A DNA stretch of 64,000 nucleotides from Ochotona curzoniae (GCF_017591425.1 NW_024466416.1:310001-374000); one strand, 5' to 3'. Shown: positions 1 through 12,834, counted from the stretch's first letter. Made by a program: numbers and translations. The notes: generated by a model not told the origin, from the sequence alone.

Positions 1-19
1 CCCTATTTCTTTTGAACTT

Positions 20-1085
20 GACTTCCTGGGAGAATTTGACACTGCTGACTACTCCCTCTCTTCATTTCTAAGATTCTATACTGACCTTGGCCCCCTTCGA
101 TCTGTCATTCCAGTCAGTCTCTTCTTTGACCTCCCTTTCCTTTGCTTCACCTTGAAACTCTCACTAGTGTTCTCTTTTCCACCTACACGCCTTATGCTTT
201 GACCACATTGGCTGCACGCTATGATCTGCCAGAGCGTTTCTCTACCCCAAAATACTCTCCTGACCACCAGGCCATATCCGTGTGCCTGCTGAGGACCTCC
301 CTCAGGTGCAAGCCCATCTCATCAGCACTCCCAAAAGGGATTGGCTCACACCCTTCCTGCCCTCAATCTTGCTCATGCTCTAGAGTTTCTTTTTCACACC
401 CAATAGTACTACCCAGTAGTTCAAGCCAAAGATCAGTCTCCTTCATGCTTTTCTCTTCCATATATACAACTACTCAATCTCAAATTCGTCATTTTTTTGA
501 GTCTCTAATGTAACTTCAGTAGTAGACACCACACTTAACCTCTTGCACAGATCACCACAATGGTCTCCTAATCTTAATCTCCCCTCTCTTTACTTTTTCA
601 TTCGTTTAACTCTATTTTACACTACAGGCAGGGAGATTCTGTTTCGTAAAAGTGTATCTGGTCGTATCAGCCCCTACTTAAAATCTCCAATGCTCTTCCA
701 CTGGCCTTAGGATGAAGTTCAAAACCTCCAACACCAAGAATGACAGGGTCCCCAGGATCTGGCTCCAACCTGTCTTTTCACTTTTTACTTCCACTGCTCA
801 CAATATCATGCTCTTTCTTGCCTTTAGGATGCTGTATGTGCTGCTTCTTCTGCCAGCGTGTCCCCTCTTTTCAGGCTGGTTTTCATTTTTTGGCCTCAAT
901 TTCACAGTGCCTCCAATGTGCTTCACTTGACAGCACAGGAAAAAGTTCAAGGGCCGTCACACAACTCCTGCTCTCTTTCACCTCCCCGCACAAAACCAGA
1001 AGCTCCTAGAGGGCAGGATATGCAATGTATTCATGTTGACTCCCTGGAGTCCAGCACCAACCTTTTTATCGGAAGGATGGCATCA
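20..1085 (+). repeat. LINE-2 (L2) fragment
   Basis: The stretch has the typical plus-strand L2 text: a phrase like 'cccctacttaaaatctccaatg' followed by 'ggccttaggatgaagttcaaaacctcc', later 'aagctcctagagggcagga'. These match the 3' ORF and tail region of L2 as I remember it. It is heavily diverged, so the short ORFs in it are decayed remnants. The left boundary is soft. Confidence 0.7.
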
Positions 1086-1754
1086 ATATCCCTAAACTTG
1101 TAAGCCCCTTTCTGCGAAGACTATGAAACCCTCATCATTTGCTCTGTGCCCCTCTCTGCTCTGAGAAGGGTGTGCGGTTCTAGCCTCACACAAGGTCCCA
1201 TTCACAGAGCTATTCACTACACTCTCTCCAGCCACCGCCCCCCAGAACAACAGTGGCTTTCTCTGGGACAGCAGTCTCTTGGAGGGAAGCTTCTGAGGGC
1301 CCTGCTCTGGGAAATGAATAGGGCCAGCCTGGGGCACTCAGGACAATAGCAGGGTGGGCCCAATGCCCTTAAGCCCCTGTAGGGAAAGGCAGCCCAGAAA
1401 CCAAGCCTCCAATAGGGAAATCCTCTGGAACTCTGAGAAGCTAAAGGCAAGCAACCCCCACAAGGCTCCTCTGTCTGTAGAGGGAATACCAAGTGCCCAA
1501 GACCTAGCACCCAACAACAGCAGAATTCTTGGTCTCAGTTCCTGGCAGCAGTGTGTGTAGACTTTCTTTTGAAATCTCCTGGCTAGGCACAGAGGGAAAT
1601 TAACAAAATCAAGAATGAGCTACAGTTCAAGTTAGGAAGCAGAAGGGAAGGAGCGGACTTTGCATTGACAGAACTAACTGGACACTAAGAAACAAGCCAG
1701 AGCACTGAAGAGATGCAGCTCTTACCAGCATAAAATGTGCAAAGAATGGAATAT

Positions 1755-1885
1755 AATTAGCATTTATTTATAATATTCTACTATGCTAGGCATTCTGCTG
1801 GAAATTTTTCAAGAAATTATTTTATATCAATAAATAAAATAGGGTTGTACTGCCATACGTGTCAACAGGAAGGTTCAGTAACAAA
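1755..1885 (-). repeat. MIR-like fragment
   Basis: The phrase 'ttctactatgctaggcattctgctgg' resembles the MIR tail motif for 'tgtgccaggcactgtgctaagc'. It is old and short. The rest of 1086-2065 shows nothing recognisable. Confidence 0.4.
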
Positions 1886-2065
1886 TGCACAAGCCATAAT
1901 GATATCCATTAGAAAAGGTTTCCTTGATGGCAATAAAGCTAAAGAGGCCGAGGCAGACAGAGGACACGGATATGAAAGTGACGTGGCTGGAGGACCACAC
2001 TAGCCTTAAGTAGGGTGGGAGAGCTAACAGCAAGCCTGTTAAGCCCTGTTAAGAAGGACATGGTA

Positions 2066-2395
2066 GGCTGGCACATTGGCTCAACTGGCTAATCCTCCAC
2101 CTCCAAGTGCTGACATCCCATACAGGCGTCAGTTCATGGCCTGGCTACTCCACTTTCCATCCAGCTCCATGCTTGTCGCCTAGGAAAGCAGGAGGATAGC
2201 CCAAAGCCTTGAGATCCTGCACCCACACAGGGGATCCAGAAGAAGCTCTTGGCTTCAAACCAGCTCAGCTTCAGCTGCTGCAGCCTTTTGGGGAGTAAAC
2301 CAGCAGATGGGAGATCTTTCTGTCTTTTATTCTCTCTGTAAAAATCTGCCTTTCCAATAAAAATAAATTTTTCTAAGAAAAATAAATAAAACTTA
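2066..2395 (+). repeat. C-type tRNA-derived SINE
   Basis: This is the family described once here. It has a tRNA-like head with a B-box-like 'agttcatggcctgg' (younger copies 'ggttctaatcccgg'), a body 'gcctgggaaagcagtcgaggacggcccaaagc', 'gggagacccggaagaagctcctggc', 'cacttggggagtgaatcatcgga', a pyrimidine block, and the tail 'aataaaaataaataaatctt' plus poly(A). Length is about 320-340 bp. This copy is moderately diverged. Confidence 0.9.
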
Positions 2396-2525
2396 AACAC
2401 AAAACAAAAAAGATGTGGGCTGAATTTGAGGAAAGCCTTATGAATCCCAAACTGGGAGGCTTATGTTAGGAAAGGATACTGTGGGTTTCTACCAAAGAAG
2501 AGTCTGCCTGTTTTTGTTTGTTTGT

Positions 2526-2852
2526 TTTTAGAGATTTATTGATTTTTATTGGAAAAGCGGATATACAGAGAGGAGGAGAGACAGAGAGGAAGATCTTCTG
2601 TCCGATGGTTCACTCCCCAAACAACCACAATGGCTGGAGCTGAGCCAATCCAATCCAAGAGCCAGGAGCTCTTCTGGGTCTCCAACATGGCTGGTGGGTC
2701 CCAAGGCTTTGGGCCATCCTTGACTGCTTTCCCAGGCTACAAGCAGAGAGCTGGACAGGAAGTGGGTCCACCGGGATTAGAACCAGCGACCAAATGGGAT
2801 CCCAGCGCATTCAAGGCAAGAACTTTAACCACTATGCTGTTACGCTGGGCCC
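2526..2852 (-). repeat. C-type SINE, antisense, with TSD
   Basis: Reverse-complement SINE beginning with the A-rich tail as T-rich 'agagatttattgatttttatt' and ending at 'gctgggccc'. It is flanked by a direct repeat 'gcctgttttt' at 2506-2515 and 2854-2863, which I read as the target-site duplication. Confidence 0.9.
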
Positions 2853-2939
2853 AGCCTGTTTTTAATTACTGTCCTGTGCATGTTTGTTCCATACGTTCCC
2901 ACAATCCTACCTGAAAAATCCTTAGCTGAATATCAATAT

Positions 2940-3272
2940 GGGCCCGGCACCATGGCCTAGCGGCAAAAGTCCTCACCTTGAACACACCGGGATCCCACAT
3001 GGGTGCCGGTTCTAATCCCGGCAGCTCCACTTCCCATCCAGCTCCCTGCTAGTAGCCTGGAGAAGCAGTCGAGGACGGTCCAAAGCTTTGGGACCTTGCA
3101 CCCATGTGGGATACCCGGAAGAAGTTCCTAGATCCTGGCTTCGGATCGGCATAGCATCAGACGATGCGCTCACTTGAGGAGTGAATCATCAGACAGAAAA
3201 TCTTCCTCTGTCTGTCCTCCTCTCTGTATATCTGACTTCGTAATAAAAATAAATAAATCTTCAAAAAAAAAA
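2940..3272 (+). repeat. C-type SINE, full length
   Basis: A near-consensus young copy from 'gggcccggcaccatggc' through 'aaataaataaatcttc' and poly(A). The body carries the 'ggcatagcatc' variant also seen in the youngest copies at 47.0, 49.2 and 56.8 kb. Confidence 0.92.
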
Positions 3273-3289
3273 GAGAGAGAGAGAAGAAA

Positions 3290-5830
3290 ATCAATAGACT
3301 GAGGGTAACCCAAGCATGGCGCATCTAGCAATAGCTGAGTGGTGTCCTGGCCAATCTATGATCCTTGCCAAACCAAATACCTTAACAACACTTACCATGT
3401 TTGGGATTATAGAATTCACAAAACGGAGCACAGGCAGGTACAGCTGAGTACACTGGCTCCCTTGCGGGAGGGAGGCTCAGTAGGTCTCCAGAACCACCCC
3501 ATCCTGGAGGTTAGGGTTTTTTTTTTTTTTTAAGATTTATTTATTTTTATTGCAAAGTCAGCTATATACAGAGGACGAGAGACAGAAATATCTTTCGTCA
3601 ATGATTTACTCCCCAAGTGACTGCAACAGCCAGTGCTGTGCCAATCCAAACCCAGAAGCCCACATCCTCTTCCGCGTCTCCGCGGATGCAGGGTCCCAAG
3701 GGTTTGGGCCGTCCTTGACTGCTTTCCCAGGCCACAAGCAGGGAGCTGGATGGGAAATGGGGCAGCCGGGATTAGAACCGGTGCCCATATGGGATCCCAG
3801 CACGTTCAAGGCGAGGACTTTGGCCGCTAGGCCATAGTGCTGGGACCCAGGTTAGGTTTTTTAGACTTGCATTGGAGCCTGTAGCTGGGCAACCTGGGGG
3901 GTCAAAGGCGCTGGGCAAAGATTGTTGGGCCACTGGAGGAAGCACCCTCATGGTTAGAGGGTCTTGATTTACAGGGGGATGATGGGATCGCACAGGTAAC
4001 ACTGGGAGATAACCTGTGGTTTTTATGCCCAGGTTAGGAATTACAGCTGAGGGACTTCCATTGATAAGTCCATGACATGTGTATCTACAGGGGATCGACA
4101 CACCAAAGTAGTTTGGAGGGGAGAATACAGGTGAGAGAAGTGAGTCTAATAGAGAATCTGTGTGAGCAATGTGGGCTCACCCTGTCACACTGCCATCTCT
4201 GCTGGCTTGCCAAGGAACTGCAGATGGGGTCAGGCCTAACTGGGGAGTTAACGGGGCACCCCAGCTGGGATGGAGCTCCTAATGGTGAGAATGAGAGTAG
4301 GATTGAGGGCAGCAGGCGTGGCTGTACATGGCTACAAACTGCACCAGCACGGGTGTGCACTGGGATGACGGAGTGAGATTGGGCTTGACTCCTGCCCCCA
4401 CTGACACTCGTGAGAGACAGTTTGGGTGTAGAACAGGCCAGAAAGGTCCTGACTCCCACTGAACTATGTGAAAACTGTGTCCGGGTACGGACTAGGTAGC
4501 ACTGGGCTGGTTGCAACACCCAACAAGAACCAGAATATGTGTGGCTGGTGGGGCAAGGCCACTGTTCTCATCAGGACAGGTGGGCAGATTCAACCTGGGC
4601 CAATGACCCACAGGTGTGCACAAGAACTGCCACTGGGAGGAGACTCGATGGAAGAGTTTGGGAAACTCCTTTATTGGGATGCAGCCCCTGCAGGTGAGCA
4701 TAAGAAGCAAGGCAAGGAGCAGCCCAGACCATGCCAGGTTACAGTACCCGCCAGCTTACATGTAGGTCAGGTCTGGGGACAGACCAGTTTGGGCCAGCAC
4801 ATAACACCCACTGGGAGATCTGAGAACCAGTATGGGGGGCGGGGAGAGGAAGAGCCAGACTGGGCCGCAACACCAGCCAGTTCAAATTAGGATCAGAACA
4901 GCAATCAGGCTGGGCTGGGATAGGGTACAGCACCCACCAACAAGGGCTAAAATAGGGGGCAGACTAGACTATGCTAGGTGCCTCAACAAGACTGCAGATG
5001 CTGAGGTGAGGTAAGTCATGCCAGTCTGGGCCCAGTGGGGGTCGAGTATGTGAATTCCAGGGACAGGGCTTGGGCAGCTTGACTCAGGTTATGGAGCCCA
5101 CCTGTGTGGTGGGGGATGGGTTCCTGAACCCTGCGCATGGGGGAACCAACGGGCTGTGGGTCGCTTGGCCCAAGTCCTGGTACCCATCTTCTAGGTGGGT
5201 GATGGCTTCATGAACCCCGGGGGTGGGGGATCTGGAGAAGCTTGAGTCTCCTGTCCCAGGCCCTGGGGCCCACCTACTAGGTAGATGTTGGGTTTGTGAG
5301 CCCCAGGGGTGGGGCATCCAGTGATGCTTGGGACACCGGGCCCAGATGCTTGGACTCGACTGCAAGAACACGCCCTACTTAATGGAAATGGTGGAGCAGT
5401 GGACACAGGTCCTGTTGTGAAAGGAGAGTATGGTAGCACATTTGGACAGTTTCCCCAAACAAACGATGACAGCAAAAAATCTCGGTGAACGGAGCCAATG
5501 GACATTGGGAGGGTGACATCATCCTCGGATCAGTGAAATAGGCAGCATTTCAGAACTATCCAAACCACTTGGACAGAACCCGTGGAATATGTACACACTG
5601 AGACTCTGGGTTGATATGATATGAGGTGGCGGTTCCTCAACCCTGGGTACTGGGACGTGTGGAAAGTTGTGTGTGGCTTCCCCCGTTGTCTCTCCCCTTC
5701 CCCCAGGAACAACAAGAAGCAGCAGCAAATTTAGAAGCAATGAATTCATCCAATTTTCCCTAAACCTCAACTGTTCCCCACCCTGATCAACCATGTAATT
5801 ATTAAAATAATTTTTTTTAAATTACATACA
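3290..5830 (+). repeat. Composite repeat, copy A (VNTR-like body, A-rich 3' end)
   Basis: An unidentified repeat shared with copies at 39.6-41.3, 45.9-46.5 and 46.9-47.5 kb. From about 4080 it holds irregular G-rich units built on phrases like 'gggctggttgcaacacccaacaagaaccag'. These are followed by a 3' module with 'gaactatccaaaccactt' (5553-5569), a pyrimidine and 'cccccaggaacaacaag' block, then 'caaccatgtaattatt' and an A-rich end. The interval 3290-4080 may be its 5' part, split by the SINE at 3520-3848. Function unknown; retroposon-like by its 3' end. Confidence 0.6.
3520..3848 (-). repeat. C-type SINE, antisense, with TSD
   Basis: Near-complete antisense copy inserted in the 5' part of composite repeat A. 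'aggttagg' occurs immediately before the T-tract and again right after 'gctgggaccc', consistent with a target-site duplication. Confidence 0.9.
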
Positions 5831-6359
5831 TCAAAAATTCTGACACAATAACAAAGAAGGGCAAATAAAAGAAAACATTTGGAATGAAAGCAAAAAAAAA
5901 AGGATCCATAAAATGCTCTAACACACGTCATTTTAATCACACAGCTAGTTTGTAGATGAGCTGGAGCTTATAAAAGAATCTTCTCACTTTATGTCTTGTA
6001 TTTTTTTTGTGACACTAGACTCTTTTCTACATAGTCCTCTAACCTGAAGGTTTGTCTCTGTGAGAACGTGAAATGACTGATTAATCAAGATGCATCAAAT
6101 ATTGCTAAGAGATGTTAGAATTAACTTTCCTTTCCCCCTCTCTTTAAAAGGCAGTATCAAACTCTAAAACTACTGGTAGAAATATCCCACCTTAAGGGTT
6201 TCAATAAGTATCATTAAACTGTATTCAGGGAACTGCCAGACATCAATGGAGGACAAAATGACTTTTAATGAAGGTCCTATTCTATAATTAGCACACTTCT
6301 CCTGTCAACTGTTCTGAAAAATTTAGCAGTCTAACTTGATTGGGTCCTAACACACCTTG

Positions 6360-7250
6360 ATTTGTCTTTCAAAATGTCCTTTGAATCTTGTCCCTCTTAC
6401 CTATACTCATAACCGCTCTGACTCAGAAACTTTTTTCTTTTTGATTTATTTTTATTGGAAAGTCAGATTTACAGAGAGAAAGGTCTTCCTTCCATCTGCT
6501 GGTTTCGCTTCCCAAGTGACCCCAACAACCAGAACCGAGCCAATCTGAAGCCAGAAACCAGGAGTTTCTTCTGGGTCTCCCACACAGGTGCAGGGTCCCA
6601 TGTCCTGGGCATCTCCTACTGCTTTCCCAGGCCACAAGCAGGGAGCTGCATGGAAAGTGGAGCAGCCAGGATACCGACTGCTGTCCATATGGGATCCCAG
6701 TGTATGCAAGGTAAGGACTTTTGCCACTAGGCTACTGCACCAGACCCAGAAATTTATTATTCTTTACCAAGATCGTTGCAAAAACTTCTAGCTGAACTTT
6801 CTGACCTCAAGCATTTGCTCAGTTTACACATTAAGATCACAATTTTCTCTTTCAAACACCACTTTTTTATTACCTTAAAATAAACGAACTTTCACTGGCT
6901 TTTTTAGTCCTGCCTCATGAAGTCTGAATATCTTGACTCCCTACCCTATTCACTGTGCCAACTTCTCTCTGCTCCACACAGACTGACAATCTTACCATCC
7001 CAAGAACACAGCAAGTTTGGTTCTACCCCAGAATCTTTGCTTCTGTTGCCTCCCTTCTCTGAAATTGACTTCTCTCTTCCACCTAAACCATTTGAAACTG
7101 CCCCTCTCCTGGCTAGTCTCCTTAGCAACAACTTTCCATTCTTCTCTAAAAGTGCCTGTTATGCATAATTCAACAACTATGAACTGTTATTTTAAACTGT
7201 TTCTCGTTGTTTCATTAATAACATTTCCCACCGATAATGTAAGCTCTACA
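6360..7250 (+). repeat. L2 fragment interrupted by a SINE
   Basis: Phrases such as 'ttgactccctaccctattcactgtgcc' and 'cccctctcctggctagtctccttagcaac' resemble decayed plus-strand L2. The piece before 6437 and the piece after 6748 appear to be one element split by the SINE. The family call is from text resemblance only. Confidence 0.45.
6437..6748 (-). repeat. C-type SINE, antisense
   Basis: Antisense copy lacking part of the poly(T) start, ending at 'ccagaccca'. The flanks 'cagaaacttt' and 'cagaaattt' look like a decayed target-site duplication. Confidence 0.88.
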
Positions 7251-7922
7251 TTATCTACCAGAAAACCAAGACCTAAGCTGAATATGGAGCCATCTGATAA
7301 ATATTTACAGTGCAACCAACTGACTGCCAAGAACCACAGCTCTCAGTTCATCACGGGGAAGCAGCTAGAATGGTTCCCTATGTGATGTGAGGCAGGCTAT
7401 CACTAGTGACTTCAGGTCCCATCGCACCATTTTGTAGTAGCCACTACCAAATACCACAGAGAAAGACGCAACAGCTGGAAATCAAGACTCCAAAATCACT
7501 TCACACCAACTGTCCACAGCCACATTTGTACATATCTGTCCGCCGTTCTTTAGAATGGGAAGCAAAATCTCGAAGAAATCAAAAGGTGACAGAGGAATAC
7601 AGGTGATTCAGGCCACACAAATTAAAGTTTAAAAAAATAAATAAAATGGTTTGAAATTGCAGCAAAGGAAAGTCTGGCATTCAAAGGGATTTATAACTAT
7701 TGAATTTGTGAAGCCACCTTCCACGAGGATTGCCAGAGATGGGAGAGTCCTTTAACCTAACCTTAGTACAACCTACCCTTACGACAACCTACCTTTACTA
7801 GCTCACAAAACACAGAAAGGACAAGGAGATCCTTTAAGGTCTACCAGGCTTCCATTTTCCCTTAAACTCATCCAACCGTTATACGACTTAGGTGTTCTTC
7901 CAGACCTCAAAAACATCTTCCA

Positions 7923-8551
7923 GGGCCCGGTGTGGTAGCTTGGTGGCTAAGTCCTCACCTTGCATGCACCAGGATCCCATATGGGCACCAGTTCATATCC
8001 GGGCTGCTCCAATTCCCTTCCAACTCCCTGAATATGGCCTGGGAAAGCAGTAGAGGGTGGCCCAAAGCCTAGGGACCCTGCACCCACATGGGAGACCAAG
8101 AAGCTCCAGGATTCTGGTTTCAGATTGGCTCAGTTCCAGTGGTTGTGGCCACTTGGGGAGTGAAACAGCAGATGGAAGATCTTTCTCTGTATCTCCTCCT
8201 CTCTCTGTAAATCTGACTTTCCGGGCCCGGCAAGATAGCATAATGGTTAAGGTCCTTGCCTTGAATGTGCCAGGATCCCATATGGGCACCAGTTCTAACC
8301 CTGTCAACTCTACTTCCCATCCAGCTCCCTGCTTGTGGCCTGGGAAAGCAGTCGAGGACGGCCCAAAGCCTTGGGTTCCTGCACCCATGTGGGAGACTCA
8401 GAAGAAGCTCCTGGCTTCTGGCTTCAGATCAGCTCAGCACCGGCCGCTGTGGCCACTTGGGGAGCGAATCATTGGACGGAAGATCTTCCTGTCTCTCGTC
8501 CTCTCTGTACATCTGCCTTTCCAATAAAATAAATAAATCTTTTTAAAAAAA
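7923..8551 (+). repeat. Head-to-tail SINE dimer
   Basis: Two C-type SINEs in tandem. The first (7923-8222) stops at 'gactttcc' without its AATAAA/poly(A) tail and abuts the second (8223-8551), which has a full tail. A single flanking repeat encloses the pair: 'acatcttcca' ending at 7922 and 'aaatcttcca' ending at 8558. That suggests the dimer moved as one unit, or that the second copy replaced the first copy's tail. Confidence 0.85.
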
Positions 8552-8835
8552 TCTTCCATATCACTCCAATTCTGCTATGGCACACAGATTTCCCAGTTCC
8601 TCCGCCAGTTTCCATTATCACTGTACTTCCATTTTCCTCTCCTAATTCAACAGCAGCCCTTCTGTTCCCTGATCTTTTAAAACTATGATTTTCACTGGTT
8701 TTAAGGAAGGTCAGATCATGATTCCTGGGAGAAAAAAAAAAAAATAGATCTGACTCACTGAAAGAAAGGCACTCTATGTTCCCAGGTTCCAGAGGGATTA
8801 AATTCTAGGGGTTGGCTAGCCTAATTCATGCATTT

Positions 8836-8945
8836 CTATAGATAAAGAGAGGTTGGAGCAGGTAAGCCCCTTTCCAAGGTCATTCACCAGGGTAAAACTG
8901 GTGTTGCCATTCTAGTCTGTAACTGGGATGCTACTGCTCTTCCCT
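8836..8945 (+). repeat. MIR fragment
   Basis: The order 'cctttccaaggtcattcaccagggtaaaactgg', 'tgttgccattc', 'gtctgtaactg' matches the 3' half of MIR (deposit-style 'aaggtcacacagctagtaag...'). Confidence 0.55.
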
Positions 8946-9480
8946 CAGAATGACAAAGCTCCTCTATCTAACATGACTTTAAAAGCCATGCCTTTCTTTT
9001 CTAAACCAGTACCATCAATTCTTCAGTCTACTTGCACAACAGGGTGAAAAGAGTTACCTTGGATGCCACTAGCAAGGTTTATGCCTGAGTCTTTTCCCAC
9101 TATGGTGACTGAAAAAAGAAGGAACGCACAGTTCACAGGAAAAGGAGTTTCCAAACTGCAGGATAAATCTTCCAACTGACTTTTAAAACAATAAACCAAT
9201 AAAATGGAGGCTCAGTGTAGTGTCACTATGAAGACAAGAGATTCATTCAATAGATTACAACAGTTCTGAACTTTACTAGCAAAGCCTTTTCATACACATG
9301 ATTCAGAACCCGAGATATTTACAGCAGCAAGGAACACATAAGCATTGGTTTCTGAACTCTACAACAAGATGCTGAGCTTCCAGAATGCCATTTTATCTTT
9401 GCATGAATTTGAGGATTAGCTAAGTGCCCATTATAAAAGCTAGCATTTTCTAAAGCCCTATTTTAATTTTTCATATTTTT

Positions 9481-9800
9481 AAAAAGATTTATTTATTTTT
9501 ATTGCAAAGTCAGATATACAGAGAGGAGGAGAGACAGAGAGGAAGATCTTCCATTTGATGGTTCACTCCCCAAGCGGCCGCAATGACTGGAACTGAGCCA
9601 ATCTGAAGCCAGGAGCCAGGAACTTCCTCCAGGTCTCCCACGTGGGTGTAGAGTCCCAAAGCTTTGGGCCGCCCCTCGACTACTTTCCCAGGCCACAAGC
9701 TGGATGGGAAGCAGGGCTGCAGGGATTAGAACTGGTGCCCATACGGAATCCCGGCGCATTCAAAGCGAAGACTTTAACTACCACGGTATCATGTCAGGCC
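9481..9800 (-). repeat. C-type SINE, antisense, with TSD
   Basis: Antisense copy flanked by a 12 bp repeat 'tttcatattttt' at 9469-9480 and 9807-9818. The tRNA-like head lies at the right end. Confidence 0.9.
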
Positions 9801-10370
9801 CAAATATTTCATATTTTTATGTATTCACCTACACCTAAATGAGAACAGACACTCTGACAGTACCTTGACTATGAAAAAAAAGTTTAAAAAAAAATGTATT
9901 TAATCAAGGATAGCTCTCTCAGAAATGTTTTTGAGTATGTTAAGCTTAGCTGGTTCCTGATTCCTGTTCATAATGGCGATTAGTTGCCTGAACTGTTTCA
10001 TCTGCAAATCCGCTGCCATCTCTCATCTCAGATCCCTAGATGGAAACAAGGTACATTTTGGAAAGGACTCAGCATTGCAGAGAACAAATGTCTGGGAACT
10101 AATTGGTCCTAGAGCTCAAACAGGACCAGAAACCAAGGCAGGAAGAAATTCCTGACAGGGAACAGTTGCCGAGTCTAGACATATTTAAGGCAAGAAACAG
10201 AGATCACGAAACAAACCTTCTCCACCCCCATCCCTGAAAGTCACCTGGCAGAGCCAAGGCAGATGTCTCATTCATCAGGATTCCTGGGAAGGTGACTCAG
10301 TAACACTCCTCTGCTTACTTTCTTTGGTATTTTACTATCACCCCAACCTGACCATTTCTAATCTTGTGTA

Positions 10371-10540
10371 TTTTTTTTTCTTTTAAATTTTGATTTCAAG
10401 GCAATTACAGAGAAAGAGGGAGGGACAGAGACTTCTTCCATCTGCTGATTCACTTCCCAAACGGCTGCAGTAGCTGGGGTCACGGGATGCTGGCATCAAC
10501 ACAGTGGCCACTCAACCTACTTTGCTACAGTGCCGGTCCT
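10371..10540 (-). repeat. Short antisense SINE with perfect TSD
   Basis: An older, internally deleted SINE ('ccatctgctgattcacttcccaaacggctgc' then directly the head). 'atcttgtgta' flanks it exactly at 10361-10370 and 10541-10550. Confidence 0.85.
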
Positions 10541-10689
10541 ATCTTGTGTACTTCTGCAACAAGAAGGACTGTTCGTTCACCCTACTTAAATTCTTCAAAA
10601 CAATGGAAAGTTCTTTTGATCACCCTTAATTGGTTTTGGGCTACTTGGCTTAGAAAGTAGTGCATGAAGCTAAATCAAACCCAGGAGTT

Positions 10690-10940
10690 TGGGACCAGAA
10701 TTTTGGCTGATTAAGATGCTGCTTACTATGCCAGCATCCTATCCCAGAACACCAGTTTGAATCCTGGCTACACTACTTCTTTTTTTCTTTTTTTAAAATA
10801 TTTTCTTTCTTTTTTATTTTTGCTACCCTACTTCTGATACAGCTTTCTGAGAAGGAAGCATTGTTATGACCATCTGGGGAATGAACCAGTTTGTGGAAGA
10901 TCTCTGCTACTCTACCTGTCAAATTAACAAATTCTAAAGA
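10690..10940 (+). repeat. Old diverged SINE
   Basis: A head-like 'tgctgcttactatgccagcatcc' and 'ccagtttgaatcctggct' with a B-box-like core, then 'catctggggaatgaaccag'. A T-rich insertion splits it near 10780-10825. Confidence 0.65.
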
Positions 10941-10975
10941 AAATAATCTACTGCCTCAAACGAATATAGTTTAAA

Positions 10976-11296
10976 TTTTATTTTATTTTTTATTGCAAAG
11001 GTAGATATACAGAGAAGGAGATACAGAGAGAAGATTCTTCCATATGCTAATTCACTCCCCCAAGTGGCTGCAATGGCCAGAGCTGAGCTGATCTGAAGCC
11101 AGAAGCCAGGGGTTTCTTCCAGGTCTCCCACATGGGTGCAGCATCCCAAGGCTTTGGGCTGCCCTCAACTGCTTTCCTAGGCCACAAGCAGGAAACTGGA
11201 AAGGAAGTGGAGCAGCTGGGAAACAAACCAGTACCAATATGGGATCCCAGTGGATGCAAGGCAAGGATTTAGCTACTATGCTATCAGGCCAGGCCT
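10976..11296 (-). repeat. C-type SINE, antisense
   Basis: Complete antisense copy from 'ttattttattttttattgcaaag' to 'atcaggccaggcc'. Confidence 0.9.
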
Positions 11297-11464
11297 CAAA
11301 TTTATATGTTTACAGTTTAGAAAGTAACTTGAAATATATTGTTATTTAATTATTCCTTTTAACAGTCCCAGAGAAAAAGCAATAAACATTTTAATCCTCA
11401 AATATATACTATATAAAAATGTGAACTGCAAAATATTTCATATAAATCAACTACTACTGCTCTA

Positions 11465-11575
11465 TGCTTAGAAAGAAGCCAGAGAAGGCACATGACTTAC
11501 CTAAGGTCACACAGTTAAAACAAATGCCAGGGCTCAAACCAAGATCTCTTGCCCTAACTGCAATACTTCTGTGTC
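11465..11575 (+). repeat. MIR element at the duplication boundary
   Basis: 'gacttacctaaggtcacacagttaaaac' followed by 'gggctcaaaccaagatctcttg' is a clear MIR core. The duplicated segment (partner at 36 kb) starts inside this MIR's 3' end. Because the MIR is continuous here, this locus is the likely source copy. Confidence 0.8.
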
Positions 11576-12292
11576 TGGTTTGGTCTTCACATGAGCTAAC
11601 TTTGCATGGACAGAAACTGCTTGGTGGGTGCAAATTCCAAACCACATGATCAACCCAAAACGATTTCTCATGGGGAACAAGGTAAACAGATATAAATGGT
11701 TTAGCAAAACTCATTACCACTCCTGAAAAAATAACTCAGCATCATTAACTGTTTGCAGCACCAAATACCTTTTTAGAAACCCTTTAAGACAAAATATATT
11801 AAAGAAGGATAAGTTGTCCATGGACAGAAATGGAAAGGGATGTGGACAGCTACATTATAGACCAACTTTTAGCTACAACTAATTAACACTGAAAGATAAA
11901 AAGGAGTTACAAACAGGTCATGCTGTCTATGGACCCAGGAGACACTCTTCAACACAGGGAAAAGGATAAAAGATGGCTGAATACTTGTTCCAAAGTCTAT
12001 TTGAAGCTGCGACCTCTTGAAATCTATGGTCCTCCATCACGTCACTCTCCCAGGAAAGACACATTACCTAGGACATTTTTTCAAATTGACCTTATTAACA
12101 ATACTTGACATTAACATGAATGCTGAAACAATATAAAAACGAAGTATTTATCTTGCTGACACATTCACTCATTTCCACATTCAATTCCCAAGTACTTCTT
12201 GAGCACTTAGCACATAGACTGTAACACAGGCAAATCACATTTTCTGCTTTCCTGGAATTTGTAGAGAGCATTGCTTTGGAGTGGTTTTTGGA
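11553..12292 (-). repeat. Inverted segmental duplication, copy 1 (source)
   Basis: About 740 bp of ARHGEF11 intron 1 reappears in reverse complement at 36036-36810. Counting by eye over two sub-stretches (about 155 and 225 bp) gives 3 and 9 differences, roughly 97% identity. The sequence itself shows no gene. Confidence 0.88.
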
Positions 12293-12834
12293 AGTCATAC
12301 TTCCTAGTTCCCTTACTAGACTATGTGTTCTCTGTGAGTAAGAATTTACAGTACCTTACACTATGGTCTTCACACAATAAACTACTATACCGAAACAGAA
12401 TCTCTGACCCCAAAGCCTGCAGTATTCCTTTCCATTCAGTATACTATAAGACAAAGAATTACATAAAACCCAGTCTTGAGCCCAGGATGCCACAGGTCCA
12501 TTTCAATGGCCCTCTAGTTAAAGGAGCAAGATCAGCACAGTTGGCTACAGAGAGTTACAACGAATCTGGCTCCTAGACAGACCCTCTTAGTGGGGAAGAG
12601 AGTTATTCAGAGGTTAAGGTGAAAAACGCTCTCACTCTGCAAAGCTTCATGGTCCTGCAGAAGACAACGGTACTTCAACTACAGAAATGACAGGTGAGCC
12701 CCAGGATGGTTACACACAAGGTGAAGCAATGTCCTGACTGATGAAGAACGTCTTTATTGCCTCCTAAACCAAGGCAAAATAGGCCTCTCCCTCACTTCAA
12801 GAGGACTAGCACACAAACCCAGTTAGATAGGGTG

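Noticed and set aside
4085..4519. 144-codon minus-strand frame in composite repeat A
   Set aside because: Not shared in register with the other copies; expected by chance in low-stop, G-rich repeats.
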